Shown here: positions 17,801 through 27,334 of the stretch, in pieces
How the letters are laid out: each line of letters starts with the position of its first letter
Position numbering within the stretch: position 1 is the first letter of the stretch
Source of the DNA: an uncultured Sediminibacterium sp.
Lineage (GTDB): Bacteria > Bacteroidota > Bacteroidia > Chitinophagales > Chitinophagaceae
Direction of reading: 5' to 3'
Length of the DNA stretch: 64,000 nt
NCBI RefSeq assembly: GCF_946481145.1
Contig: NZ_CAMLMJ010000003.1
Location: 137,080-201,079, forward strand
Program-made: the position numbers and the translations under genes
Notes under the pieces: generated by a model
What the model was told of the DNA's origin: nothing
The model's input: only the letters and a program-made list of their open reading frames with translations
Database searches by the model: none

Positions 17801-20800
17801 TGAAATTATTTCCGGCGCAAGCGCCAGTAATCGGAGTAACTGAATACTGAGCCTGTACTGGTACATTACTCGTATTCGTTACAAATTGAGATACAGAAGT
17901 TACGGGTGCAGATTGTGACACAGCACCTGCAACAGTTCCATTAGGGACAATTGTTGGGGTTGTCCAGGTATATGATGTACCGTCAGGCACTGGAGTTGGA
18001 CTTACTGAAAATGAATTACCCGAACAAACAGTTGCATTGATGGTAGCTATGGAAGCTTTTGGATTAACAGGTACAGTAACTGTAAAATTATTACCGGTAC
18101 AGCCATTAGCAGAAGGTGTTACGGTATATACTGCAGAAGAAGTTGCGTTCGTAATATTGGTAAGTGTTTGCCCAATACTGGTTCTTCCTGCTTCAGCTAT
18201 AGCTCCTGACAAGGAAGACAATGGTGTTACTACTGCATTTCCCCAGGAATAAATAGTATTTGATTGTATACCAACTGGTGTATAATTAAATGATGCTCCA
18301 CTGCATATAGCAGGTAAGGTGATATTTGCCGCTACAGGAATCGGATTTACCGTAACCGATACCGCAAATGGAATACCTGCACATCCATCAGCATTGGGTG
18401 TGACTGTATAGGTTAGTACTGCAGGATTTGCAGAAGTATTAAATAACTGTTGACCGATACTACCCACAAGATTTCCGGTTGTGCCTCCTGTAATTATTCC
18501 TGCCGGCGAGCTAACCGGAGAACCCCAGGAATACAAAGTATTTGTTGGAACATTATTAATGGTTGTTGTAAAACTGGTATTACTGCAAATCGTAGAAACC
18601 TTGTTCGTAATTGCTGGTGTTGGTTTAACTACAACATTAACTACTTGCGTATTTGAACAACCGTTTACTAACGTGGTATAGGAGTAGGGTACTGTTATTG
18701 GAGCTACAGTAGTATTAAACAGGAATTCATTTGCCGAACCTGTTCCTGCTGAACTACCATTGCTTATCCCATTTACAGCCGTTCTGCTCCATTGAAAAAT
18801 AATCGATCCCCCAGTTGTAGGTGAAGTAGGGTTATAAATAAAATTACCTTCACTACATATATCTGCAGGGGTTAAAGTACTGCTGAGCTTAGGTGTAGGG
18901 TTAACCACAACTGTTACATTTTCATTGTTGCTGCATCCGCCGGCAGTTACTAGATTATATGCATATACGACCGAAATAGGACTATTTGTGGTATTGATTA
19001 ATGCCTCATTTGGATTATTTGTTCCGGAAGCAGCAGCATTTGAAATACCTGCTACAAATGCCCTTGACCAGTTAAACTGGGTAGTTGAAATGGTATTGGA
19101 CGTGGGTACATAACTGAATTGCTGGTTACTACATACAGGTGCAGGTGTTAATGAACTGCTGAGCGCTGTAGTAGGATTAACAGTTGCAGTAATAAAATGT
19201 GTATTGGTACAGCCCAATGATGTTATCGAAATGGCATATTGCACATTTACAGGAGTAGTAGTACTGTTGATCAGGGTTTCATTAATTGCACTACCTGTTC
19301 CTGTGGTGGCCGTATTTGTAATTCCGGCAGCAGCATATCTGCGCCATGCGAAACTAGGTGCATTTGCGCTTGTAGTTGCTACATAGTTGAATAGTGTACC
19401 ACTGCATACCGGAGCTGGTGCAAAAGAACTGTTTAATGGAATACTTGGAGGTGCTACGCTAGATACATTTACGGTTACCGTAAAATCGCTACCTAAACAA
19501 CCATTGGTACGTGGAGTAACAGTGTATGTTGCTGTTGCTATTGATCCGGTAACATTATTCAGTGTTTGGCTTACATATTGTGATTCTATTGACTGGGCAT
19601 TACCTCCTGTTATAGCCAATGACGGACTAATAACCGGAACACCCCATGTATAAGTTGTACTGGCTGGTGCACCTGCGGGGTCGTGAGAAAATGCTTGTCC
19701 ATTGCATATATTTTCGGTACCTGGTGCAATATTTGGAATTGGACTTACCTGTACAAATACATTCTGGATATTATTACAACCCGTAACTGTATTTAATAGG
19801 GTGTATGTATAGGGAAGTGTAATAGCATTAAGTGTATTATTATTTAAGGCTTCCTGCGGATTATCACTACCTGTAGCCGCACCATTCGTAATACCAGCAA
19901 CTGCGGCCCTGCTCCAGTTAAAAGTAATGTTCGATTGCAGTGAAGTAGGATTGTAGTTAAAAGTAGATCCGCTACATACCGTATTCAAATTTGCAGAGCT
20001 GCTTAATTGCGGTCTGGGATTTACCAAAACATTGAAGCTTTGGGTGTTAATACATCCGGCTGCATTAAGTGTAAATTCATAGGTAACAGTTGCAGGGGTA
20101 GTTGCCGTTGTATTTACCAAAACTTCATTGATATTACCACTGCCTAAACCGCCACTAGGACTGATTCCCGCTACTGCAGCCCTGCTCCAGGTAATAGAAG
20201 TGCCGCCTAGAGATGAAGTAGGGTTATAAATAAAAGACGTGCCACTGCATCTTACATCATTCGATGTACTACTGCTTAAATTTGGTATTGGCTTAACATT
20301 CATTGTTATTGCCTGAGTATTCGTACAGCCAGTAGCAGTGCTTTGCAAATTGTAATTGTAGGTAACCGGAACATTTGCTAATGTAGTATTGATTAAAGTT
20401 TCATCAGGACTATTACTTCCTGTTGATGCTGCATTTGAAATACCTCCTGTTAAACTTCTGGTCCAGGTGAAGTTTATATTTGATTGGGTAGAACTTGGTG
20501 TATATGAAAATTGGGCTCCACTACAAACATCTGGCGGGGTTAATGAGGAGTTGAGTGTTGGTAAAGGATTAACAACTACTGAAACAGTTTGGTTATTAAC
20601 GCATCCATTTGCTGTAAGGGTGTATATATAATTAGATGTAAGTGAAACATCAGATGTATTCGTCAATGCTTCACTAACACTGCCTGTTCCATTATTTGTA
20701 TTTGGTAAAATATTTACTACCTGTGATCTGTTCCACGCAATTGTTGTTCCTGCCGTTGCACTGCTTGCAGCATAAATAAATGTTTGTCCGCTACAAATAT

Positions 20801-21242
20801 TTGCAGTTGCCGTGCCACCGCTCAATCGGGGTAGGGGATTTACCGTTACTTCTAAAGTGAAAGTGGTATTATTTGATGCCTGAACATTATACGTAACAGT
20901 TGCTGGGTCACTTGTATTATTAGTAAGTGTTTGAATAACTCCGGTTTGCGGAGTAGCTTGTGGTGTGGCATTAACTGATCCTGCAGGGTTAACAGTTGGA
21001 ACACCCCATGTATAGGTTAATGAACTTGAAGCAGCAGGTGGTTTGAAATCAAACGATTGTCCGCTGCAGATAGTTAAGGTATGTTGTGAAAATGCAGCAT
21101 TACCTGCAAATACAAATAATAAAATAATCCAAATTCTTGTACAGGGCACAAGAATCCATTGGCCTTTTCCAGATTGCGCAGTTCTCATAAGGTTATAGTA
21201 TCGGTTGCTTCTGTTTTGGTTGTATTTATTTAGGTAACCCAT
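14811..21242 (-). CDS. Giant cell-surface protein with PKD-like repeats and T9SS type B sorting domain
   Basis: 2143 residues. A signal sequence (ILLFVFAGNAAFSQ) is preceded by a long N-terminus; Met19 is a likely alternative start. Eighteen repeats of about 85-100 residues then run from residue 58 to about 1790, each opening with a (I/V)CSG..F-like Cys motif and ending with GC..N or NGC..N and VNP.P. After these come Ig-like segments, a PKD domain (PVHFTNLTD, WKWEFGN) and the gliding-type C-terminal domain (FSPNGDGINDKLFVY, VYNRFNQLMFE, WNGTFNG, YIWV) that directs export by T9SS. It is probably an adhesin or surface fibre. It is co-translated with porP/sprF. No enzyme domain was seen. Confidence 0.93.
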   Translation of the reverse strand: MGYLNKYNQNRSNRYYNLMRTAQSGKGQWILVPCTRIWIILLFVFAGNAAFSQHTLTICSGQSFDFKPPAASSSLTYTWGVPTVNPAGSVNATPQATPQTGVIQTLTNNTSDPATVTYNVQASNNTTFTLEVTVNPLPRLSGGTATANICSGQTFIYAASSATAGTTIAWNRSQVVNILPNTNNGTGSVSEALTNTSDVSLTSNYIYTLTANGCVNNQTVSVVVNPLPTLNSSLTPPDVCSGAQFSYTPSSTQSNINFTWTRSLTGGISNAASTGSNSPDETLINTTLANVPVTYNYNLQSTATGCTNTQAITMNVKPIPNLSSSTSNDVRCSGTSFIYNPTSSLGGTSITWSRAAVAGISPSGGLGSGNINEVLVNTTATTPATVTYEFTLNAAGCINTQSFNVLVNPRPQLSSSANLNTVCSGSTFNYNPTSLQSNITFNWSRAAVAGITNGAATGSDNPQEALNNNTLNAITLPYTYTLLNTVTGCNNIQNVFVQVSPIPNIAPGTENICNGQAFSHDPAGAPASTTYTWGVPVISPSLAITGGNAQSIESQYVSQTLNNVTGSIATATYTVTPRTNGCLGSDFTVTVNVSSVAPPSIPLNSSFAPAPVCSGTLFNYVATTSANAPSFAWRRYAAAGITNTATTGTGSAINETLINSTTTPVNVQYAISITSLGCTNTHFITATVNPTTALSSSLTPAPVCSNQQFSYVPTSNTISTTQFNWSRAFVAGISNAAASGTNNPNEALINTTNSPISVVYAYNLVTAGGCSNNENVTVVVNPTPKLSSTLTPADICSEGNFIYNPTSPTTGGSIIFQWSRTAVNGISNGSSAGTGSANEFLFNTTVAPITVPYSYTTLVNGCSNTQVVNVVVKPTPAITNKVSTICSNTSFTTTINNVPTNTLYSWGSPVSSPAGIITGGTTGNLVGSIGQQLFNTSANPAVLTYTVTPNADGCAGIPFAVSVTVNPIPVAANITLPAICSGASFNYTPVGIQSNTIYSWGNAVVTPLSSLSGAIAEAGRTSIGQTLTNITNATSSAVYTVTPSANGCTGNNFTVTVPVNPKASIATINATVCSGNSFSVSPTPVPDGTSYTWTTPTIVPNGTVAGAVSQSAPVTSVSQFVTNTSNVPVQAQYSVTPITGACAGNNFTVNLTVNPATQLSSSLTPAAICSNTAFTYVPTSNTPSTATFNWTRAVVTGINNPAASGANNLNEVLVNNSNTPLNVTYVYTLATTEGCTNTQNITVTVNPIPVLTSVSNAPDICSGNTFNYFPTSNVAGTSFTWTRALQAFINNGAATGNNNPAEVLVNNSLNQVPVVYNYLLSANGCQSQQTVALQIKPTPAINNQTLSSCSNVPFSFSPANVPANTLYTWGNPTYNPGGTLTGGAAQIAGVSVINQTLVNQTINTSIASYTITPVANGCQGTPFTLAVSVQPIPVITDQVLSNVCSGSAFSFAANNAPIGTTYTWRNPLISPFNSLSGGSAQSVGQTAVSQVLSSTNNVVNTAVYTVTPSFNGCNGNDFTLTTQVNPTPIINNIVDTICTGASISIVPTNVPANTRYTWTNPTAIPFGAITGSTAQNTSSASIFQTLINTTNSPARLIYTVTPTAGFCVGNPFTVTAHVGSQLPAISNQNAEICSGTAFNISPVNAPPGTTYTWTLPTVAPANSVTGISNAIFQQPSVSEVLYNNTFANGTATYTVVAKNTGCNSNIFTATVRVLPKPRAIITGDSVICRYPFDTLNMNFAGNAPWSFSYWDNNGPIVNVAGVNTNPYAFPVPASVADTRVLSFTNFRQGACFNNEDTIRFTQIINPLPVGTMNTRRGIYLCNNISDTLFITSPQQLTYQWTHNGSAINGAIGDSLETGIPGRYNAVMTNQYGCVDTLSQGITLIKINQPILKFMYDTYCINTPVHFTNLTDTNTTGPIVWKWEFGNTNIQNSYNAENIYTIGGNHEIRLTASQLYCPATPTSMDSIIDIHIPIPGVNMPSVSAYKTVPLPIEIRDIPGYRYRWTPSWGINRPNSRSVLFNYTTTQQYAIELISPAGCITRDSLLVRVFDNKLVDIMIPKSFSPNGDGINDKLFVYLSGIKEFKYFKVYNRFNQLMFETKNHDEGWNGTFNGTKQPMGIYIWVTVGVAEDGSLVQRTGQTLLLR

Positions 21243-21651
21243 GCATTTATTAGGGTTATCCTTAAGACCTTTTGCATTTTATAAATGCAGCCTGAAAATT
21301 CTGTTCAACTTCATTATTCTTACAAAATCTTAACTGATGCATCGGGGGCGCATCTATAAAGAACAGATAATCAAGCAAAAGGACATACAAGATAGGCGGA
21401 ACGTCTCAGACAATCAAGGAGAATTGTATTAAAAAAAAGCCACCATACACTTTTTACCAGGTTTAAACGGCTTTAAAATGATGGCAGCTAGCTATATTGT
21501 TGGTTATCAAATATTTAGAAGGAGGAAGTTTTATGGGTATTTTTTATATTAAATTTTAATTGCATTTAATTATTTTACCAATGGCTTTCTTAAACGACTA
21601 TCTGCTTAATGTAGGTTAGGCTAATAGCAAAAACTGTCAACAAGTATTTTA
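21243..21651. other. Intergenic region upstream of the giant gene
   Basis: About 410 bases without a convincing gene. A 17-base dyad, TGCATTTTATAAATGCA (21273-21289), lies 31 bases upstream of the first possible start of the giant gene. A GGAGG sequence with a nine-codon ORF sits at 21521-21559 on the plus strand. The rest is AT-rich. No perfect TAnnTTTG was found on the minus strand. The region must hold the promoter of the porP operon. Confidence 0.5.
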
Positions 21652-22509
21652 TCAAACACTCGCCTGATGCACCACCCTTTGCGGAAACGGAATCTCAATA
21701 CCTTCCTCGTCAAATACCTGTTTAATTCTTTTTCTTAGCTCTCCGGTAACATCCCACTTTTTATGCGCCGGCGTTTCACCAATTATTTTTATGTCAATTG
21801 ATGAATCGCCAAACTGATCAATCCGCAAAAACTGTGGCGCTTTTAAAATCGAGTCTTTCCATAATGGATCTTCTGCCATTTCATTACCAATGCGGTTTAC
21901 TACTTCGATTACATGGTCTATTTTACAGTTATAGGAAACTCCAACATTTATATTTACCCTTGAAAAATATTTAGAGTGATTAGAAACGCGTTTCACTTCA
22001 CCATGTGGAATATGATGCACCGTTCCATCCAAATCTCTCAAAGTAGTGAGTCGCAAACTAATGTCTTCCACTAATCCACCTGTACCATCCAGGTTCACTA
22101 TATCTCCAATGCGGTACTGATTTTCAAGAATAATAAAAAAGCCTGATATCAAATCCCGGATAAGGTATTGTCCGCCAAAACCTAAAGCAAGTCCGATAAT
22201 ACCTGCACCGGCAAGAATTGGCGCAATTGGCACACCTAGTTCTTGTAATATAATAAGTGCACCCATCGCCAGTATAACAATTCTAGCGGCCCAGCTAAAA
22301 ATGCGGGTGAGTGTATCTTTTCTTTTTCTCTCAGCTTCACTGTTTATTTCTGCGTCTTTTACAATGCTAAGCATAACAAGCCTGCGAATAAATACGATCA
22401 CATAACGGTGCAATAGCCAGGCAATTAATCCAATAAGAATAATCCTGATGCCATGCGACAAAAACCATGGCCAAAAATTATTCAGCCATTCTGTGAAATG
22501 ACGATTCAT
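21652..22509 (-). CDS. MscS-family small-conductance mechanosensitive channel
   Basis: A 285-residue protein with three N-terminal membrane helices (about 15-35, 65-90, 95-125). The Gly/Ala-rich pore helix GIIGLALGFGGQYLIRDLISGFFI is followed by the MscS beta-domain (NQYRIGDIVNL, RLTTLRDLDGTVHHIPHGEV). It gates on membrane tension and releases ions during osmotic downshift. It lies 139 bases after the APC permease gene in the same direction. Confidence 0.94.
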   Translation of the reverse strand: MNRHFTEWLNNFWPWFLSHGIRIILIGLIAWLLHRYVIVFIRRLVMLSIVKDAEINSEAERKRKDTLTRIFSWAARIVILAMGALIILQELGVPIAPILAGAGIIGLALGFGGQYLIRDLISGFFIILENQYRIGDIVNLDGTGGLVEDISLRLTTLRDLDGTVHHIPHGEVKRVSNHSKYFSRVNINVGVSYNCKIDHVIEVVNRIGNEMAEDPLWKDSILKAPQFLRIDQFGDSSIDIKIIGETPAHKKWDVTGELRKRIKQVFDEEGIEIPFPQRVVHQASV

Positions 22510-22648
22510 ACAATAAATGATTTAAATAGATGCGCAAGCAGTCGAAATAACTACACATCAGATGAACAATAAACTCAGGGGAAAAGATGCAGTTTGAACT
22601 GCTTTAGGAACTATAAAGGTACAAAATTTTTAGCAATACCCCAAGCCG

Positions 22649-24388
22649 CTACAGCACCAATCGCACACCACCCAGTTCCTCAACACGATAGCTGAATTTT
22701 TCACCGGGTGAACTAATGAACATAAAATTCTTAGGAACATTCCATTCCTTACTCAATTCATCAATCAATGCTGGTCCGAATATGCCCTGAATTGTGATAT
22801 ACTCCATTTTAACATCCGGATAAGCTCTGTCAAGTACTTCAAAATCCTGCATAAATTTTTCGGGAACAGGTTGGTGTTCTGCCAACACGGTTACTATGCG
22901 AATTTTTCTGGTAATTTCATTTTCCTGCAGGTAAATCATCACTTTATTTAGCGTGGCTATATCATCTCCCTTTGAAAAGAAAACAAAATCCTGCTCATGT
23001 AATTTATTGAGAAACTTATTGATCACTATATGACTCAGCAAGGAAAACTTTCTAAGTTTGGAAGTTACTGTTTTTAATATGCTTAGTACAAATTCCATAA
23101 TATGGTTTCTGTTCAGCATCGCATAAATCAATAACAGTGAAGGAATAAAATATTGCAGGAATACCACGAGGTATTCAGGCCTGAGTTTTACATTCCCATA
23201 TAACCCAATAGCAATACCGGTTAATGCAATAATAACCAAAGTAGGAGATGCATATTCCGGACGGGGAAGCCTGGCTCTCCTGATTTTCAGGATCAGGTTA
23301 CCCAAACCAAAAAAGAACATTACCAGTAAGAATGAAATGGTATACACGCCTGCTAAAGGTCCCAGTTCACCACTCGTTACAAGTAATACGGAAACACATA
23401 AGAGAAAGAATACGATCAGTATTCGATAACTGCTTCCTCTACGATTTTCTTTTAAGAGGAATTGGGGAAGTATTCTGTCTAAGGTCATTCTTCGTATCAA
23501 ACCATTTACACCAACAAAAGAAGTGAGCACAGCACCACTCAATACGAGCACTGCGTTAATGGAAATGATCGTAGCGAATAATTGTCCGCCAGTTAAACTG
23601 GCTATATGACTTAGCAAAGATTGCTGGTGCAAGTCTACTTCCGAAACAGGCATTACCCCGATGGCTAATAATGCAATTAGCGGATTTAATATCGACACTG
23701 CCAGCCACATATTTCTCAATGTTTTTGGAAATACACCTCTTTGCTGCTCTTCCACAAAATTGGCAGAGCTTTCAAAACCTGATATGCCTAAAAGTGCAGC
23801 ACTGAATCCGAAGAAAAGAGCCGTGGCCAGACTACCTCCACGGACAGGCAGTGAAAAATTTTCAATGAGCGTACCGGTACCGTGGGTAAATAAAAAATAA
23901 CAGGCACTTATTACCAGCAATGCCATACATATCATGTGGATGATAAAGATCACCAACGCAACAATTGCACTCTCAGAAATACCTGATATAGTAAGACACA
24001 GAAAAAAGAACAACAATACGAATGTTGCGGTCATAATATTAATCTGTGGCAGGCTATGGTGGAGGTAATGCATGGCTTCACTGGCCGATATTACTGCTGT
24101 GGCCATATAGGAAAGAATGGTAAGACAGGCAGCAACTGATGCATTGCTTTTTGTCGTTGTATTTAAGAGTACATTATATGCCCCTCCATTTAACGGTAAT
24201 GCGCCTACTACTTCTCCATAAATTTTTCTGAATAAGAATAATATGCCCGCAACAAATAACAAAGCTATCCAGGCGTATTGTCCGGCCATGGCAATGGTAA
24301 TAGCTGAAACATATAAGCAGGATGAAGTAATATCATTGCCACAAATGGCTGTTGCCTTCCATGTATTTAATTTTTTGGTAGTAGACAT
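22649..24388 (-). CDS. APC-superfamily amino acid permease with C-terminal cytosolic domain
   Basis: 579 residues. About 12 membrane helices occupy residues 15-430. The first carries the family pattern with CGNDITSSCLYV, and GGAYNVLLNTTTK follows helix 2. A soluble domain of about 140 residues (FVFFSKGDDIATLNKVMIYL onward) follows the membrane part and ends in VLEGGVRLVL-like strands; its function is unknown, and it may be regulatory. The substrate is probably an amino acid or related compound. It is separated by 36 bases from the upstream oxidoreductase, so the two are likely co-transcribed. Confidence 0.87.
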   Translation of the reverse strand: MSTTKKLNTWKATAICGNDITSSCLYVSAITIAMAGQYAWIALLFVAGILFLFRKIYGEVVGALPLNGGAYNVLLNTTTKSNASVAACLTILSYMATAVISASEAMHYLHHSLPQINIMTATFVLLFFFLCLTISGISESAIVALVIFIIHMICMALLVISACYFLFTHGTGTLIENFSLPVRGGSLATALFFGFSAALLGISGFESSANFVEEQQRGVFPKTLRNMWLAVSILNPLIALLAIGVMPVSEVDLHQQSLLSHIASLTGGQLFATIISINAVLVLSGAVLTSFVGVNGLIRRMTLDRILPQFLLKENRRGSSYRILIVFFLLCVSVLLVTSGELGPLAGVYTISFLLVMFFFGLGNLILKIRRARLPRPEYASPTLVIIALTGIAIGLYGNVKLRPEYLVVFLQYFIPSLLLIYAMLNRNHIMEFVLSILKTVTSKLRKFSLLSHIVINKFLNKLHEQDFVFFSKGDDIATLNKVMIYLQENEITRKIRIVTVLAEHQPVPEKFMQDFEVLDRAYPDVKMEYITIQGIFGPALIDELSKEWNVPKNFMFISSPGEKFSYRVEELGGVRLVL

Positions 24389-24424
24389 GCAGGAGATTAA
24401 TAAATGAAAACGAATTCCAATAGG

Positions 24425-25801
24425 TTATAAATGTACATCTTCAATTGTTCTGAGCTGACGGCTTCTTTCAGCCGCAAAAGCCATTAGATGACTCTCTACT
24501 GATACTTCAATAGATGAACTGAGTAATTCTTTCTTTTGTTGGTAAACAGCCTGCACCCAGTCTTTAACCAGTCTGTGATCACCGCCGCCATGCGCATCTG
24601 TTTTTAAGCTCCAGGATGTTTGTTTGCGGGTTTTGAAATCTGTCAACACAAAACTTTCCATATCTCCAATGATATCACCGGCAGAACCCATTATTCTTGT
24701 GCGCCGACCCTCATAAGAAACATGAGCTTCCATTGAAAAAGCAGCAGTAACACCATTTTCAAAAAGCATATTCACAGTAAGATGATCTGGCTGATCATTA
24801 TCCATTCGGTACACGCAACGACCATAATCGGTTGTCTTTAATTGTTCGAGAATATGCTCCCCCCAATCTTCATTCTCTGCAGGAGGATCGAATACATATA
24901 GTCTTTTCCTGTCCCGATAATAAATCTGTATGGCAGAATAAGGGCAGTTGCCTTCAACTTTACAGCCATCTGTACAACGCTCTGTACTGCCTGAAGGTGC
25001 ATTTCTGTTAGTGAACCAACTGAGGTTGCCAAAACAGTGTACGTCGTGTACTGGATTATTTACGAGCCAGCGAATGATATCTGTATCATGTGAAGATTTA
25101 GCAAGGATAATTGGTGTTGCATTTTTACTGTTGCGCCATTTACCCCGAACATAGGAGTGACTCATGTGAATATGTTCAATTGGCTCCATGTGTTGTATGC
25201 TGATGATGTTGCCAATTAATCCGGCATCAATTACTGCTTTTAACTCTCTGAAATAAGGGGAATAGCGTAAAACATGACAAACACCTACGATTCTGCCGGT
25301 GTCATTTGCTTTCTTCAAAATTGCACGGCATTCTTCCTCAGTTGGCGCAATGGGTTTCTCCAATAAAACATCATAACCAGCGTCAAGTGCTGCCAAACAA
25401 GGCTCAGTATGTAATTGATCGGGAGTAGCTATGATAACCGCATCAGCAAATTTTGGTTGTTGAAAAATTTCCCTCCATTCTTTGAAACAAAGTGATGCTG
25501 GTATTTCATGGTCTTCCGATGTCTTAAGTCTTCTTTCAGTTGAAAGGTCTGCAACCGCCACTATTTTAAGCTCATCCGGATTTTCAATTGCATAATCTGC
25601 ATATATAGTTCCGCGATGTCCTGCACCAATTAAAATGGCTTTCACAGGCTTGCGTATTTGAATGTGTAAGGGGTTGTGAAATACGTCATCTTCGAGTCCG
25701 AAAATGCCAGCAATTTCTTTCCATCCTAAAGTGGCCGTTTCTTTGAGTAAACTGAAAGGTCTTAATATTTTTCTGGAAGCAATGAATTGTCTTAATGACA
25801 T
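24425..25801 (-). CDS. Gfo/Idh/MocA-family oxidoreductase with a cysteine cluster
   Basis: 458 residues. The Rossmann domain starts late, near residue 52 (AILIGAGHRGTIYADYA), after an extra N-terminal segment of about 50 residues. The conserved EKPIAP motif follows near residue 145, then the substrate domain. A CTDGCKVEGNCPYSA cluster near residue 280 could bind a metal. Family members oxidise or isomerise sugars and polyols with NAD(P). It sits between glycerate kinase (57 bases upstream) and the APC permease, suggesting one catabolic unit; the substrate is unknown. Confidence 0.87.
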   Translation of the reverse strand: MSLRQFIASRKILRPFSLLKETATLGWKEIAGIFGLEDDVFHNPLHIQIRKPVKAILIGAGHRGTIYADYAIENPDELKIVAVADLSTERRLKTSEDHEIPASLCFKEWREIFQQPKFADAVIIATPDQLHTEPCLAALDAGYDVLLEKPIAPTEEECRAILKKANDTGRIVGVCHVLRYSPYFRELKAVIDAGLIGNIISIQHMEPIEHIHMSHSYVRGKWRNSKNATPIILAKSSHDTDIIRWLVNNPVHDVHCFGNLSWFTNRNAPSGSTERCTDGCKVEGNCPYSAIQIYYRDRKRLYVFDPPAENEDWGEHILEQLKTTDYGRCVYRMDNDQPDHLTVNMLFENGVTAAFSMEAHVSYEGRRTRIMGSAGDIIGDMESFVLTDFKTRKQTSWSLKTDAHGGGDHRLVKDWVQAVYQQKKELLSSSIEVSVESHLMAFAAERSRQLRTIEDVHL

Positions 25802-25858
25802 CTATCTATCAAATTTTATAGTTTGGCAATTATATTTTTAGTCATAGGCTTAATCCGT

Positions 25859-27178
25859 CTATTCTATCAAAACAATAATAATGTCCATTACATTGGTTAG
25901 TGTTGGACCAGTTTTAAGTAAGCCATCTGTTTGTTTAAAGAATGAATAAGCGTCAAAGTTTTCATAGTACTGCAAGGGGTCTAGTCCTTTTTGAACCGAC
26001 ATAGCGATGATATGTACGTCTGCTATAGCTCCTGCGGCATCTGTTGGACCGTCTGTGCCATCTGTCCCTGCTGCCAGAAAACAAATAGAAGTAGTATCAG
26101 TATTACTCCTTGCTTTCATTTCCAGCAATGCGGCAAGTGCTAAATGCTGGTTTCTTCCTCCTGTTCCTTTTCCTGTAACCTGAACGGTTGTTTCGCCACC
26201 TGCCAGGATACAGAGTGGTAGTGGGCTTGAATAATTTTTGCAATAGCGCATCAGTGCTGTAGCAAACTCACCTGCATCCCCTTTCAATGGTTTACCAAAG
26301 CGTTGAACATGGTAGTTTAATGCTTCAGCCTTCGCTTCGGCTGCCATCAAAGCTTTTTGGTTATTTCCAATAATGATATTATGGTTAATCTTAAGTATTG
26401 GATTATTTTCTTTTACAGTTTCCGGTAATAGCCCCCTTAATCCATTTTCAAAATAGGCTAGAATTTCCGGTGAAATCTGTTTGGTGAGATCGTATTTTTC
26501 GAGCACCAGTAATGCATCTGCAAAACTGCTTTGATCGCCAGTTGTTGGTCCGCTGGCAATCACTGATAAATCATCACCAGGTACATCAGATAAAATTAAA
26601 CTATACCATTTGGCAGCAGGCGCATATTGTAAAAGTTGACCGCCTTTAATACCAGATAAATGTTTGCGTACACTATTGTTTTCTTCAATATCGCATCCAC
26701 AGGTTAATAGTAGTTCAAATATTTGAAATACATCTTCCTGTTTTAACATTGGGGGAATATCTGTCCAGAGTGAAGAAGCGCCCCCGCTCAGCAAACAAAA
26801 AACAATATCATCTTCTTTTACTTCTTTTAGTAAATCAAGTGTTTGTTTAACTGCAGCAATACTTCGCTGGTCTGGCATTGGGTGACCTGCTTCTAAACAA
26901 TTTATAAAATCAAGTGGTACTTTATGTTGGTCTTTGGTAGTAATTAATCCTTTAAAAATCCGGTTACCTAATATTTTTTCGAGCGCACCAGCCATTGCTG
27001 CCGAGGCTTTTCCTGCACCTATCACAAATATTCTTTGCTTATCACTTAACTGAATGGAATGGTCTTCAATTTTTAACAGACCATCGTTAAACTGCACATA
27101 CTCCTTTATTAACCTGGAAGGATGTACTGCATCAAGTGCAGCTTGTAAGATAGATATGGTACTTTGTTTACCGGGCAT
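25859..27178 (-). CDS. Glycerate kinase, MOFRL/DUF4147 family
   Basis: 439 residues. The N-terminal DUF4147 domain has VIGAGKASAAMAGALE near residue 52, GHPMPDQRS, and CLLSGGASSLW. The C-terminal MOFRL domain has GGRNQHLALAALLEM and LAAGTDGTDGPTDAAGA. The family makes 2- or 3-phosphoglycerate from D-glycerate in glycerate, tartrate or serine-cycle routes. It is the first gene of a minus-strand group with the oxidoreductase and permease. It is divergent from the DUF1684 gene. Confidence 0.92.
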   Translation of the reverse strand: MPGKQSTISILQAALDAVHPSRLIKEYVQFNDGLLKIEDHSIQLSDKQRIFVIGAGKASAAMAGALEKILGNRIFKGLITTKDQHKVPLDFINCLEAGHPMPDQRSIAAVKQTLDLLKEVKEDDIVFCLLSGGASSLWTDIPPMLKQEDVFQIFELLLTCGCDIEENNSVRKHLSGIKGGQLLQYAPAAKWYSLILSDVPGDDLSVIASGPTTGDQSSFADALLVLEKYDLTKQISPEILAYFENGLRGLLPETVKENNPILKINHNIIIGNNQKALMAAEAKAEALNYHVQRFGKPLKGDAGEFATALMRYCKNYSSPLPLCILAGGETTVQVTGKGTGGRNQHLALAALLEMKARSNTDTTSICFLAAGTDGTDGPTDAAGAIADVHIIAMSVQKGLDPLQYYENFDAYSFFKQTDGLLKTGPTLTNVMDIIIVLIE

Positions 27179-27334
27179 AATGATATGATACAGGAATGAT
27201 TAGCAATCATCTGCCCAGGTTGATAGTAAAGTTCGGAAACAATTGGGGTTTAAACACGTAAAATCTGGAAAGGTTGTCCAAAAGTTTAACAAAAATCACG
27301 AAATTACTTGCTGCATTGTAATAATGTTACACTA

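Noticed and set aside
17526..20631. Several plus-strand ORFs of 60-88 codons opposite the giant gene
   Set aside because: They are shadows of the repeated coding sequence on the minus strand and recur with the repeats.
21533..21559. Nine-codon ORF behind a strong GGAGG on the plus strand
   Set aside because: Shine-Dalgarno sites are seldom used in this phylum, the peptide has no feature, and there is no plus-strand gene downstream.
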